Assembly: GCA_964007475.1 (NCBI GenBank)
Contig: OZ023275.1
Coordinates: 9,465,829 to 9,529,828 of the forward strand
Direction of reading: 5' to 3'
Source: Hybos culiciformis
Lineage: Eukaryota > Arthropoda > Insecta > Diptera > Hybotidae
Length of the DNA stretch: 64,000 nt
The translations under genes were made by a program, and so were the position numbers. This document shows positions 30,953 to 45,958 of this stretch, in pieces (positions within the stretch are counted from its first letter, which is position 1; each line of letters opens with the position of its first letter). A model generated the notes under the pieces. The model had not been told where the DNA came from. It worked only from the letters and a program-made list of their open reading frames with translations, and did not search any database.

Positions 30953-33268
30953 CTATGAATTCATTCAACATAATACGGATGAATTTTTTGATAAATTCAT
31001 TGGTATTAGAAAATTATATTTTTGTATTGGATTGCGTATTGTGTGTAGAAATTATGAGTGTAAGAAGAAAAACATTGTTTTTTTTAAGAACCAGGAGGTT
31101 TTTTGTTTTTGATTTATTTTTGATATATTTTGTTGTGTTGTTTGCAATTGATTTTAATTTGTAAGGATAGGCATTATTATTATTTTTTTTTCCCAATTTG
31201 TTAAAAATATTTAAATGTTCAGCATTTTTGGCATTTTTGTAGATATTCCATATTTGTTGTTTTGTTTTGTTATATGAAAGATTTGTTGGGGAAAAAATAA
31301 TTTCAGATGATTAGTTTATTGATTTTGTATAAAAATATTATTTTTAAATAATATACTTTTCTTTTTAAATATGGTATGAATTTTCACATATTGAGAAGCA
31401 AAAATATATCACGGCAAAAAAAAACTGTAAGTTAATCGATAAAAATCCCATTTTCACTTTATGTAAACGGTACACTTACCTTCATACATTTGGCTTTAAT
31501 TTAGTCTCTGAATTCTTCGAGTTATTCTAAATATAATATAAATTTAAATGTACCCTGTTGAAAAAGTAAAAAAATTCTTTCCTAACTACTTAAAATATAT
31601 AAGATTATTTATTTATCCTTTTAAAATTATTAATAAAAAATTTCCAAAATTATACTATAAAAATATCAAAAGTGCAAAAATTTAAAACTAAATACTTTAA
31701 TATTCAGAGAAAATTATGTTTTTTGACTTTTCTTTGATTTTAATTTTAAAATTTAAATGAAACGTTGTATTTGTGTGAATTCGAACTAGTTGAAATTAAA
31801 AATATGAAAGTATTTCGAGCATTTAATGTATGGTATTTTTATTTCAAATATTTCCTCTTTATTTTTTCTTTTCCATGAGTGATAATTTTGATTTTTAATG
31901 ATACATATTATCCGACACAAAAATCTTTAACTTCATACCAATGACATAGTAACTTTTTATGGTCAATGACGAAAAATAAAAACAATATTTTTATTAATTT
32001 ACTAATAATATCATCAATAACTAATTCACCACTCAACCCGACTCAAACCGAGACTAACCAATCTTTTCTTTACATCGGTAAAAGTGATATTTTCAATATT
32101 ATAGAGAAAATCAATCCATTATATTTATTTAAATGGAAGCAAATTCATGGCATTTCAGGTAACAAATGACATTCAGGTCACAAAAACTTTTTAGTCCTCT
32201 TAATTGTTAGTTGCGAAGACTAAACAGTCCAATCTTGAAACTAAGTATTTTTTCATATATATTACTATTGCATTGGGAATTTAATTAAAATTATTTGTGC
32301 CAAAATTTAATAATTACAAGGATAAATTTTAGATAAATACAAAGTCGATTACGAACTTTTCAAGATCATTCGAATGATTTGTTTATTAAAAAAATTATAT
32401 CAAAATTTTTCAGTTCATAAATTTAATGTTCTTTAATATTTGCTATAACAGTCTCTCTAAATTCACAAATAATTTCAAAATATTGAGATTTTTTTAGAGA
32501 TTGCGTATTTAATTGGAACTCTATTTCTTCATTTTCGATCCTTGCCCAATTTTTTTGATATTTATTATACATTTTAATAAAAAAAAATTAATAAAAAAAT
32601 ATATAAGTATGTGTATGTAATAAAAAAAAAAAATGTAATTTCGATTATTAAAATTATGATTAATATAAATATGTTTAAATTAATTCATATGCTTTACAAT
32701 ATGTTATATGATTATATTTATCTTAATTTTTTAACTAACCTAGACTATTCATTAATTATAAATTAGAAAATATTATATAAAAATCTATCTATAGTTGAAT
32801 AAAAAGTTTTTGCGTTGTAAAATAAAGTTTAATGTTAACTTGCTTAGAATTTAACATGATCCTTTTAAAGAAAAAAAATTAACAAAAATTAAGTACTCGA
32901 AGATAAAAGTACTTTAAATTTGATTAGATTTCTTTTAGAATCATACATTATGCTATGTATGACATTCATAATAAGAAATCTAAAAAATTTATTGTAAATA
33001 TTCATACGAAGAACTCCTTCATTTTTTTGGTATTTTCGTATTTCAAACGTTTTAAATAAATTATTACGAGATTATTTTTTTTTGTTTACATTAATTTGGC
33101 ATCTTCTTTACCCTTGATTTAAGTTTCAACCATTAAAAAGTAATGTATATAGTAATTAAAATTACAATCTCAAAATATAAATAAATACTTAAATACCAAA
33201 AAATTGATGGAATAAAATCACTATTGTTAAAGGTTGTTAGATTTTTTTCAAAATCTAATTTATATTTC

Positions 33269-33315
33269 CCTGATAAGCAACTTTGTCAAGTTTCTAAGAA
33301 TTATTGCTTATCAGG
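33269..33315. repeat. Perfect 12-bp stem hairpin
   Basis: cctgataagcaa at 33269-33280 is the exact reverse complement of ttgcttatcagg at 33304-33315, with a 23-nt loop. It could be an intronic RNA hairpin or a tiny repeat remnant. Confidence 0.75.
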
Positions 33316-34641
33316 AAAACCAAAGTAATTAAGTCTTACATTATTGTGAATAATAAAAATTAATATTGTTGTAGTATAAACAAAATTTTTTATAATCCTA
33401 CATTAATTAACAATGAATCTTTAAATTCATTGAGCGAACCGTGTTTAAATAAATATTCGGCTTTGTTAAATAAAAAATAATAATTCAGCTGACGATTACT
33501 AAAGTATGATTTATATTTGATACTCATAAGAACATTAATAGAGTGGACTGTTGTAAGGGTATTATAAGTGCATTAAAAGAACTAGGCGAAAACTCAAAAC
33601 GTTCGTTTAATAATATTGTTTAAACTGGAATTACGTATTTTTTCTTATTCACTGAAAGTTATAAGACTGAATTACATTAAAAAAAAATATTTTTTCAACT
33701 ACTTATAAAAAATTGTCGATTCAAATATCGATAAAAAAAAATTAAAATAATATTACCATTCTAATTAATGTAAAAATTTCAAATAAGTAACTGCGTCCTC
33801 AATTTGCGTTTAGATTAGTTACACATATGTTACATTTCTTTAAGGTTATTTTAAAACCACACAGATCGAAAGTATGCAAATCAAATGCACGCAAAACAAA
33901 GCTCGAGTGTAATCAATCTTTAATTTTATTATTACCTTCTTGAATAATAAGAATATCTGAGTTTACTTTAAATACAAAAACTAAAATTTTTTTCATATTT
34001 AACAAAAAAAAATAATAATAATAATTAATTTAAGTAATAATAACAAGTTGTTCAAATTTTGATTTTTTGAAAAAACAATTTCTTATATAAGTAATTTTAA
34101 GCAATATACTAATATTCAGGGAATCAATATAATACTGAATATTCAGTAATTGCAAGTTTTTATTTTCAAAACACCACTTCCAATTGATTTCGAGTACTTA
34201 TTTTAAGTGAAAATGAAATATTTATCGACTGTTTATAAATATTATTGCTTCTCAATGAATATTAAGATTTTAAAAAAGATGATTTTATTATTTAAAACTA
34301 TAAATTAAAAAAAAATATATTTTTTTGGGGTTTTTAAAAGCATCATAATGTGAACTCAAAAACATAAATACATGTACTAGAAAAACGTCATGCAGAGCTT
34401 ACATTGAAATTTCATAATTACAAAATAATACAAAAATAATAAATGTACACTTGCAATGCGTGCTATTTTAGTAACTTAATAAGGATAAAGCTATATTTTA
34501 ATAAGAATTATGAAGAAAAATTTGAAATATTATTTTCGTTGTTGAATTACTTATTATCTATGTAACTACTTTTATATTCATTATACAAAATAGTGTGATA
34601 ACTTAAATATTGCATACTTTATATTTTCATTATTTTTTGAC

Positions 34642-34762
34642 AAAATTTGGTAATTACTCTGATAACAAAAAATTTTGTTAAATTATTGGCGAAAAATGTT
34701 TGTCTTTTAATGAATTAGTGCTTCGAAAATCTTTTTGTTAACTGTGAAATTACCAAAATTTT
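34642..34762. repeat. Imperfect inverted repeat, arms of about 40 bp
   Basis: Sequence 34642-34682 (begins aaaatttggtaatta) matches the reverse complement of 34721-34762 with a few mismatches; both contain ggtaatt followed by taacaaaaa. The total size of about 120 bp suggests a small MITE-like fold-back or remnant. No target duplication was recognised. Confidence 0.65.
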
Positions 34763-37700
34763 ACCAAAGAATTTATTTTCAGAATATGAAATTTATTATC
34801 AATTTTTGATAACTCTGAGAAGTAAAAACAATATTAATGTAAAATGTAATATTGCCCAGTGCTGACTAGAAAAAGTTAATTTACTGATAAACAGAAATTA
34901 CAGAATAAAAATTGGTTTACTAAAGAAAATATATTATTCCCATGCGATTTACTCTATATATTTATTCTTATACCTACGATTGGATTTTCTTTCGAAATCA
35001 GCATCATGTCACATTTTTTCTGTTACTATGATGATTGTAAATGAAACAAGAAATATCCTCAACAAAAATTTCAAAATTTCCTCTTTAATAAATAAATTAA
35101 GGATTTTTTTTTCTTTCTGACGAACTCTTCTTTTATATAGAGAGAACTTACAATAAAGAAGAATGGTAACAGTTTAATTATGAGTTTATAATGTCGGAAT
35201 AATACTTACTCTTTTTTTTTTTAAACCTATAATTGCAAAATAATTTTAATATTTTAAGAATTATGTATTTTAATTTTAACTGTAATTCTTTTTTAATAAA
35301 TTTTAAAAAAGATTTTCATTAAAACTTTTTAAAAAAAAATTTTAATTCAACAATTATTTATGTCAAATTTTATCAACTTTTTATTTTATAATTTTTTTTT
35401 TTTAATTATATTTTGGCACACAGCACCTTTATCAACTAAGCACTTCAAATTCAAAATATTTACAACGATAAAACCAGCATTCATTGTACTTTGATATATT
35501 TTTTTTTCTGTTGTTTCAAGCCCTTCAATTAATGTGATGAACTATATAGTACATATTATAAGTATTTTATAAGAAAAGAAAGGTGATAGAAAACATGCTT
35601 AAAAAATTGATGAGGGAAATATTTAATCATTCAGAAAAAAAAAGAAGTATGCTAATATGTACAATACTTATGTATGTAAAGGCAAGTAGAAAATTTTCAA
35701 TTTAATTATTAATAGTTATAGTAAATTCTTATCTGATTCACCTTTTTGATACATTTTGATGTTATTGAAGTTGAAAACCATAATTTTCAGTTATTAAAGG
35801 TATGATTAGGATCACGAAAATGATTTATATTGGAAAATATAAAACCAATGCAAAGTTTGAAAAGAGTTCTTAGGCTTTTTTTTTAATTCTTGGATAAGAT
35901 AAATGTTTAATCTATGTATATACGAATCTCAGTCTTTTCTTTTGTTTTTGCAATATTTTGATCTATTTTATTTTTTCACTATATACTCTTTTCTTCACTA
36001 CTTTTAAATTAACTTTTCTTGAGAAGATTTTCTGTTATTTTTTTTTATTGATTCAAATCACTATATACGGCAGGATAGACTTTATAATATACCTTCAGTA
36101 ACACGGATTTAGCACAAAGGATATAGTAATTATTATTGTCAACTTTATTTCGCTTCGAAAAAAAATTAAAAATATATTAAAGTGAAACCGCAAGTTATTT
36201 TACAAATTGGTATTATTGCACAGACGAATTCTAAATTTTCCATCATTCATATTATCAATTATATGTTAGTTATTAAGAAAATTATTTAAGTTATTTAAAA
36301 TTGTCGTTAAATTTTTATATCAAAGTTAAAAAAGTAAATAATATTTCTAAAAAATAAGAAAACTACACTTTCTTCAACCTATGAATATGAACAATCTATC
36401 TATGAAGATTTTCACTTGCTTTGATTTTAAACAATACCAAGTCTAAAAAAAAAATAAGTAAAAACTTAAATTAAAACTTAAATAAAACATTCAAGAAAAG
36501 TGAAAATATTTCTATATCTTTCATTTTTTCATTTAGAATAATAGACTATTTTATTTAATCGCCATCATAATTATTGCTTATTTGAGTCTACAAGAATTTT
36601 TTTTTTTAATTTAACTTTTGGATGTTTGTATTTCAAAAAAGTTTATACCCATCAAAAATCCAAAAAAAAAAAATTAAAATTATAATCAGAAGTTTTTTAA
36701 AAATTAGTTCAAGAACTAAAACAAAGATTTAATTCAAAGGTCATGTGGAAAGAAATTTAAACTACTACAAAGAAATAAATTATTCTTTACACAAGAAGAT
36801 TAATCTATCGTTTTAGCATAATTTTAAATTTATTCCAAAAGGTTATTATCTCTACAACGTTGTTGTTCATAGCTTTATCGCATTATATTCTTTCATTTTA
36901 TTAGCACATCTTAGCTACATAATTTTACAAGAAAGCTTTAAGCCTTTTTGGAGTACGAATAAGCAAATTGTGTTTAATTATGAAAAATATCTTAATAATT
37001 TTAATAATTAAGGCAATATAAATAATTTAAATATCTTTTTTCAGTGCAATATTAAACTACATTAAGTGTTAAATGATTACAAAGTGTTATTTTTGTACAT
37101 TGTAAGAAAATAATTGAAACACAATTACAAACATTAATTAATATTCGCTGTTGTCAAAGTTAGTGAATGCTATATAAAATTTTACTTTCAAAATGAAAAT
37201 TAGTTATAAGAGAATTTAATTGAAAAAATTTAACTTTTTGTAAATATTTTTAAAAAATTTGCTTAATCTCATAACAACGTCGTTTTTATTAATTAACTTA
37301 AAAATGAAAGAGAGCTATAATATCTAAATTAACTATGTAACTATACAATTGACGGCGAAAACAAATTGAACATAATGTTCAGAGAACATTATAGTATAAT
37401 ATTATGAAATATCTTTATTTTAGTAAAAATTAAGATACCTCCTACAACAACTCATCATAAATATTTTGCATAACCATCTTTGTAATCATCTATAATTTAG
37501 AAATTTAAATGTTACGCAAACAAAAATCTAAGTTATACATTTAAGCTAAATTGTTTACAAAATCATCAACCAATCTAATACAATAATACTAAAATCAAAT
37601 TTTCTAAGAAAAAAAAAGATAATTATCTCCTTAGTGCTGCATTACATTTCAAATAAAATTAAATAACATTTAATTTGACACTAAAACAGCACTAGGTAAG

Positions 37701-37956
37701 ATAATTTAACTAAACTAGGAAAAGATAAAAAAAAAAACAAATTTATGAGTCAAAACCATTTTTGTAATTATTAAGGGGATGCAATATTAATAATTATGTC
37801 AGAATTAAATATATGACTTTTTTTTTTTTTTGTAAATAATGACAAGTGTATTATCTAAAATTGAAAATAAACAATTTTTTTAAAACTATATAATAACTAC
37901 CCCAAATGTTTTATTATAATATTCTTAATGTATTTTTTTTTTTTTTTGAATTATTA

Positions 37957-39624
<1,668 letters not shown>

Positions 39625-39747
39625 TCTCATACCCTCCCATCTAGAGACAGCCCTTAATGGCCTTAATGCACGCAAAGTACGCATTGAACGCATTCCTTGA
39701 CTGTCACCAAATCCCAGCATTATACCACCCAAATTAATAAGGGATAG
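39625..39747 (-). CDS. para: para alternative exon, DIII S3-S4, divergent copy (first of two)
   Basis: 123 nt, 41 codons, phase 0 at both ends (acceptor CCTTAG, donor GTAAGT). It encodes LSLINLGGIMLGFGDSQGMR and [20 protein letters not shown] plus R: the S3 end, the S3-S4 loop and the S4 voltage sensor with arginines every third residue. It corresponds to one of the mutually exclusive k/l exons of fly para (VSRWEGM type). The loop GIMLGFGDSQGM differs clearly from the other copy, so the choice would alter gating of domain III by family precedent. Confidence 0.95.
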
Positions 39748-40384
39748 CTAAGGTATTATATTTTTTTGTTTATGTTAATTATTGATTGTTGGAAAAATTA
39801 AAAAAAAAATGTTAATACCTAAATATAATTATGGCCAAAAGTTTTTTTTTTTTAGTATTTAGTAGTAGATTATTATTCTTGTTGAGTTTTCTGTATTACG
39901 TATCAAAACTATAACTCTCACAATTTTCTTGCAATAGATATATGGTATACTATATATGGCAAAACTAAAATGAAGTAAAACCAGTATATTTTGAAGATCA
40001 TATATCTTTAAAAATCAAAAAATTGTCAAAAAATATTAATTTTAAGAATTATTTAAAATGATTAAATAAATTTTAAAAGAATGAACTTTTTGTATCAGAA
40101 GCATTATACATTGTCTGTGGTTCCAATAAGGAAATAATTTTATAAATATATTTTGTAGTAAGAAAATTTTTAACATGAAGAAAAAAAAACTTTTAACCAT
40201 AGTTAAATATGTTGTATGTGCGATTATATGATTTGATTAAACTTAAATTATGAAATAAAATATTTAAACTATATTTATGTAAAATTAAAATTATACTTTT
40301 TACGAAAAAAATCTGTTTAATTCTTAAAATATTGTTAATTAATTTTTTTTTAAATATTATTTTTCCTTCAAATCGATAACTTAC

Positions 40385-40558
40385 CATTACAATGACAAAA
40401 TCAAGCCAACACCATGCATTAGTAAAATAAACTTTAAAGCCAAGTGCTAAAAATTTAATTAACATTTCTAAGAAAAATATCACTGTAAAAATTCTGTCCA
40501 TATAATAAAGAATATCTTGTAATATTGGTCGTTGGGGAAGGTGAACATCTTCTAGGGC
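40385..40558 (-). CDS. para: para exon, DIII S1-S2 loop to S3
   Basis: 174 nt, 58 codons, phase 0 at both ends (acceptor TTTTAG, donor GTAAGT). It encodes residues 758-815: [20 protein letters not shown], then [20 protein letters not shown] and [18 protein letters not shown], covering S2 and most of S3. It feeds either of the two alternative S3-S4 exons that follow. Confidence 0.97.
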
Positions 40559-40629
40559 CTAAAATTTAATATATTTATTTTTATTCATATTATTTTTTAA
40601 TAAAATAAATTTTTAAAATATCAACATAC

Positions 40630-41112
40630 CAAAGCTAAACTACTTAATAAAATCAAAGTAATAACAGCTGTTTCAAAATATTTATTTTCGATTAATTGAA
40701 ATGTTTTCAGTCGCAAATTACCCCATCCTTGCCAAAATGGTGAATCTTCGTCACCGGCTAAGAATGGAAATTTTTTATAATAATTTTCAGGGCAGCAATC
40801 AGCTGGATATTCGTCTAATACAACTTCACCGTCTGCAGCATGTATTATATCACCATCTAGTCCACCTTCTTCACCTTCACCTTCTTCGTCCATTTCTTCA
40901 TCTAAACCTAAGTCTTCTTTACTAACATCACGTTTTTCTTCACCTTCTAATGTTTCGGCACTACCCTTATGACTTTCATCTTTAAACGGTCGATTCTTAT
41001 GGCTACCATATGAATTAATGCTGGCAGTGTCGTCGTCTTGCAATGACAAACCTCTATGATTAAATTCATGTTCTAATCTATTGTCTTGATGATTAATTGA
41101 ATTCCCCATTAA
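40630..41112 (-). CDS. para: para exon, II-III linker and DIII S1
   Basis: 483 nt, 161 codons, phase 0 at both ends; flanking introns are just 97 and 71 bp. It encodes residues 597-757: [20 protein letters not shown], then [20 protein letters not shown] and [20 protein letters not shown], a glutamate-rich stretch, [20 protein letters not shown], and the DIII entry [20 protein letters not shown] with the S1 helix [14 protein letters not shown]. The acidic run [19 protein letters not shown] varies from flies, which is normal for this linker. Confidence 0.97.
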
Positions 41113-41209
41113 CTATTATTTAAAAAAAATTAATTTTCCAATTCATAATAAAAGTTTAAAATGTATTTAGATAACTTTAGCACAAAAATAAAAAACCCAA
41201 AATACATAC

Positions 41210-41418
41210 CGTTGAATTATTTAATAATTTCCCTTTTTTCGATTTACTATTCTTTAAATCTCCGTGTATAGTGAATTCCATTCCATCACCAATGGCAACT
41301 TCCAATTGATTTTCCTTGATTCCTTTTTTGATGAGCCCATCGGCGAGGATGTCATCGGGTCCTAACTCGAACTCATTATCACCACGGTCTGCAGATATAC
41401 AACGACAAACCCCCTTGC
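41210..41418 (-). CDS. para: para exon, II-III linker, with two acceptors
   Basis: With the inner acceptor CTGCAG (exon 41210-41388, 179 nt) it encodes residues 537-596: DRGDNEFELGPDDILADGLI, then KKGIKENQLEVAIGDGMEFT and IHGDLKNSKSKKGKLLNNST. With the outer acceptor GATAG (exon start 41418) it adds 30 nt in frame, encoding GKGVCRCISA. Together with the alternative donor upstream this matches the optional segment of fly para that reads WIWSEGKGVCRCIS. Ends in phase 0 at donor GTATGT. Confidence 0.93.
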
Positions 41419-42031
41419 CTATCGTATCCGTTTCGTTTTTTTTTTTTTTTTTTATTTAACATTTTTTTAATATTTTAATTTTCGATTGATATTGGTTTTT
41501 TCATTCCCATAATAAATTTTTTTTTTTTGATGAATTGATTAAGATATAGTTTCAATCAAGTTCAACGAAACGGAGTGATGAGCATAATATGAAAATATAA
41601 GGGGGCCAAAACACATGTCAAGAGCGTTTGTTTGTTTTTTAATTGAAAAAAAGTAAATCACATAAATAAATTGATTTAGCCAATATTGATTGCAATCAAT
41701 TCACAAAAAACACATAAATTTTAACAACATCAATATTTTTTGTTTTGATAATATTTTTTTTTTTGTCAAAACATAACAAACTTACAACATTTATCGAACA
41801 TTCAAATTAAAATTTTTTATTAAAGAAAAAAATTTGAATTATTTTCTCAGGAAATGGAAAATATGGTTTTTATATCGCTAATTGAAAATCAAGCGATGAC
41901 GGTGACTTAAACCATTGGTTATTTATATTAGTTGATTAAAATTTTAGAAATCTCAGCGACTGACTTTAAATATTTTTCTTATGAATTTTACGAAATATCT
42001 TTTTAGTAGTTCTATGCCTACAATCAAATTT

Positions 42032-42073
42032 AAATTTAAATTTATGTCAGATAAATTTAAATTTATGTCAGAT
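42032..42073. repeat. Exact 21-bp tandem duplication
   Basis: Two adjacent identical copies of a 21-bp unit (ends in tttatgtcagat). Intronic, with no function suggested. Confidence 0.9.
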
Positions 42074-45000
42074 AATTTAAATTAATGCCAATTTAAATTG
42101 ATGTTATAGATGAAGTTAGAAGTGAGATTTTATTTTCAAATTTTCTTCTTTCAAAAAATTAAATTTAAATAAAATTAAAATTTTGGATTTTATTTTTTTT
42201 TTAATTATTATTCTCAACTGCTCTTTTGTTTGTCGTTGAAATTTGCAGAAATTATTTTATTAAAATAAAATATCGATCAAAAATATTAAATATTTTTTTG
42301 ATCAATATTTTCTTTTAGTTTTATTATATATATAATAATAATAATATAAAAAATAAAAAGTAATTTTTTTTTTTTTACTTAAAACTAAATTTGGGAAATT
42401 AAAAAAAAAATAAAATTAAAATGTATATTTTAAAAATCTGATTTAATATAAATTGGAAATTAATTTTTTGAATTAGTTATGTTAATACAGTATTTTTAAT
42501 AAATTAAATATTGAATATAATATTATTCAAATATGAGCGAAAATTTTAGCTACTTAATTATAAAAAAAAATATTTGCTCAAAAATGATGTATTTTTATTA
42601 TGCTTTTTAAGTTTATTGTATATACATCAGAGATTTTTTTGAAAAATTAAATTTGAATCCAAATTCTATAACTAAATGTAATCCAAAAAAATTTTTTAGA
42701 TGACAGCATATAGTAAAATGTATCTTATAGTAAAATTTATGTAACTTTTGAGTCATTTATTTTTAATATTTTTAAAATTATGAAACTTTGTAATTTAAAC
42801 TTCAACTTATATGGCTTCAATATTTCTAGTTAATGTTATAAAAATTTTGAAGAAAAAAATGTACTACGTTTCACAAATAAATTTAGAATTAACAAAACAA
42901 ACTAAAATCAAATGCGGCATTTTATTAATGAGCATAATATATTAGATGGTATTGTCGAAAAAAAATTTACAATGTAATACTAAGAATACTGATATTATTA
43001 TATTGATCTCTCCTGATTTATTATATACTAACATAAAATGGAATTTTAAATCAGATTCTTATATAAATCACATAAATAACATTTTAATCTAAAAACAAAT
43101 TAAATACATATATATATGCAATTCCAAAATTTTATATAAAGTTAAATAATAAAATTAAAAATTACTATAATAAATTATAAAAAATTTAACTAAAAACTAC
43201 ATGTAAAATAAATAAATTAACTACTAAGAAGGGTCAAATCCACTGTTTTACTTTCATATAAATTTATTACATAATAAAGTTCTCGATATATTACGTAACA
43301 TATTCGAATGAACAATTATTTCAAATATTATATTTTAATTAAATTTTATATACAGATCGTTATTTTTGGGATAATAGCAAATAAAAATTAATTTAAAGAA
43401 AAATATGTGTTTGTGTTTTGGTATTTCACATTTAATTTGATTATTAATTAAAATAGTATTAAAATTGGAATTTAATTATGATTAAATTTTTATTTATGGA
43501 CAAATTATTAGCTATAATGAACTAAAAGATTAATCCTCACAAAATTTTATATATCTAAATATGTATGACTTTCTTTAATTTCGGACTCTAGATATCATTA
43601 TCTTGTTTATAAAAATATTTTAGTTATATTTTCTTTACGAATTTAAAATTATTTAGAATTCTTATTAATTAAGAATATTATTTTTGTTTTCGTATTTAAT
43701 GTTAAGCCGAGTATATGTTTTAAAAAATTTAGTTGCCATTAAATGTTTCTCATAAATAAAAAAATTATATTATTAATATAATAAATTAAATAATTTTGTT
43801 CAATTTTATTTGGAAATAAAAGTATTTTGAATAACACTACAATTTATATAATTGTATAAAGTATATATTATAAAATAGTCGTAAATAAACGTGGTGTTAT
43901 ATGTTATTAATGTGTTAATCTTCTATAATAAATCCTGAACTAATTTAAGTTCGTTAATATTCTAAAACGATATAATGATTATTCTAAGACGGTAATTTAT
44001 TCTAAAATCTACATAAATTAAAACCAATTTTATCACTACTTTTAATTTATTTTTATAAAATTTCAAACCATTTATATTATAAATTATTATAGTTGAAAAA
44101 TAAATTTTGAAACTGGAACAGACCAGTAGAGTTTTAACTGCAATAAGTGTTGAAAATTGAAATATTATTTTATTATATAATTACACAAAAAACAATATAG
44201 AATGATTCCAAGTCAATTTTTAATTTCTTTAAATTTAAACTTCTGGGTAAAAATGATCATTATAATGTAGAGTACAAATTGAAAGTTAACTTTAAAAAAA
44301 TTGATCCATCAGTTTTTAGACGTCTTCTGTTCATTAAAATGTTCTTATTAAATGGTTTGTTATTTTAAAAGTTCCAAATAAGAAATGTGTTTGAAATTTT
44401 CATGGTATTAATGTGAACTAAAATATTTGTATATAAAATAAAATAACAAGCAATTTTCAAGTTAAATATACCTCTGACATTTATGTAAATAATAACACGA
44501 TTAAATTACAAAAGAATACAATAATATTAAATTAGTTTTAGTTATATCTGACTTTTTTATTATAATATTTAAGATGTTGTCCAAAAAATTTAATATTTCT
44601 AATTTAAAGGTTATACAAACATGAGTTAACTAATGCAATTTTCTAAATACATTATCATAATAAATTATTAATTTATAGCAAAACTTTTGATATAACTTTT
44701 TATAATATAATATACCATACCTACTTAACTTTTAATAACATTATTATTATTATTAAATTATTTATTTTAATTTATATAATAAATAAATAAATATGTATGA
44801 AAAATAATAAATAAAATTATTAAAAATTTTATAACATGATTACTTAATTAATTTGTTTTTAAAATAAATCCTTTCCAATTAAATTCAAGTTTATGAACCT
44901 TGGCGTATACCTTCTTGAACAAATATTTTAAACTCAGAACTCAGAAGGATAGGAAGCTTAAAAATTACTAATATTTAAATAAGAATCGTATTTATTGCAT

Positions 45001-45166
45001 ATTAAATTTTTTTTTAATTAAGTATGTAAAAAAAATAAATCTGCAGTTTAGGGGGACACGAAACTTAGAGATTGCTAATATTTAATGGAAAATTATTTTG
45101 TATTTATTGCATTTAAAAAATTAATTTTTACATTGTAACAAGTAATGCAAATATCCTAGGTAGGAC

Positions 45167-45461
45167 CATTTAGTAATAATATTTATAAGAGGAACAGAAT
45201 TCATACAATTAAATTTTTTTCTAAATAACTCAAAAATTATGACAATATTTTCAATGTATTGATCAAAATTTTTTAATTCAAATGTGTTTATTCTTATTTT
45301 TATTATTTTTATTATTGTATTAAGAATAAACACATTTGAGTATGAAATTTTTATTCAATACATTGAAAATATTTTCATCATTTTTGAGTTATTTGAAAAA
45401 AAAAATTCCGAAATTTACTTGTATGAATTCTGACCCTCTTATATATATTATTACTCAATGG
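45167..45461. repeat. Long imperfect inverted repeat (fold-back), arms of about 130-140 bp
   Basis: Sequence 45321-45461 matches the reverse complement of about 45167-45296 with scattered mismatches. Shared blocks include taagaataaacacatttga, caatacattgaaaatatt, tttttgagttattt and tgtatgaattctg. The arms are separated by only about 24 bp, so intron RNA could form a long hairpin. It may be a degraded fold-back or MITE; I could not define target duplications. Confidence 0.82.
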
Positions 45462-45958
45462 AAGGACATAATAATTTACACGATTAAAACACAGTTAGTA
45501 ACACATGTTATTTCAAAATAATTATCATTCATTATAAGATTTTTATAAATGTCAGATATAACCATTTTGATAATGATCAAAATTAAATAATAAAAAAAAA
45601 TTGTGATCAAAATAAAGAAAAAAATTATAATAAATTTTAACATTTATTAAATGTAAGTTTTTCGTGAATAATTTTCTCACTTAAAGGGTACAAATTAACT
45701 ATATAATATCACTATCTATATATAATATACGTAAAATATATTAAATCAACTAATGCAGAGGTAATGTATCAAAAAAATATAGATACTTTTTTAATGAATC
45801 TAGTTTTTTTTTTTTAATTTTTTTAATTCAAAAAATTAACTTGATCTTTCATATATTTTTTTGATATTATTAATTTATAATATCGTGATCATAAAAAATA
45901 TTTTAATTTTCATATTTTTAATTTTTTATAATTAATAATAAAACAAGTGGATAAAAAC

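Larger units (their letters stand above)
41419..45958 (-). other. Intron inside the II-III linker (about 4.5 kb)
   Basis: AT-rich intron containing an exact 21-bp tandem duplication (42032-42073) and a long imperfect inverted repeat (about 45167-45461), with a related partial direct repeat just before it (about 44935-45110). No coding sequence was recognised. Confidence 0.8.

Noticed and set aside
31966..32169. 67-codon plus-strand open frame with a less biased stretch (NSPLNPTQTETNQSF)
   Set aside because: No recognisable domain or start context; too short to support as a nested gene.
40701..40925. 74-codon plus-strand open frame
   Set aside because: Antisense shadow of the acidic II-III linker exon.
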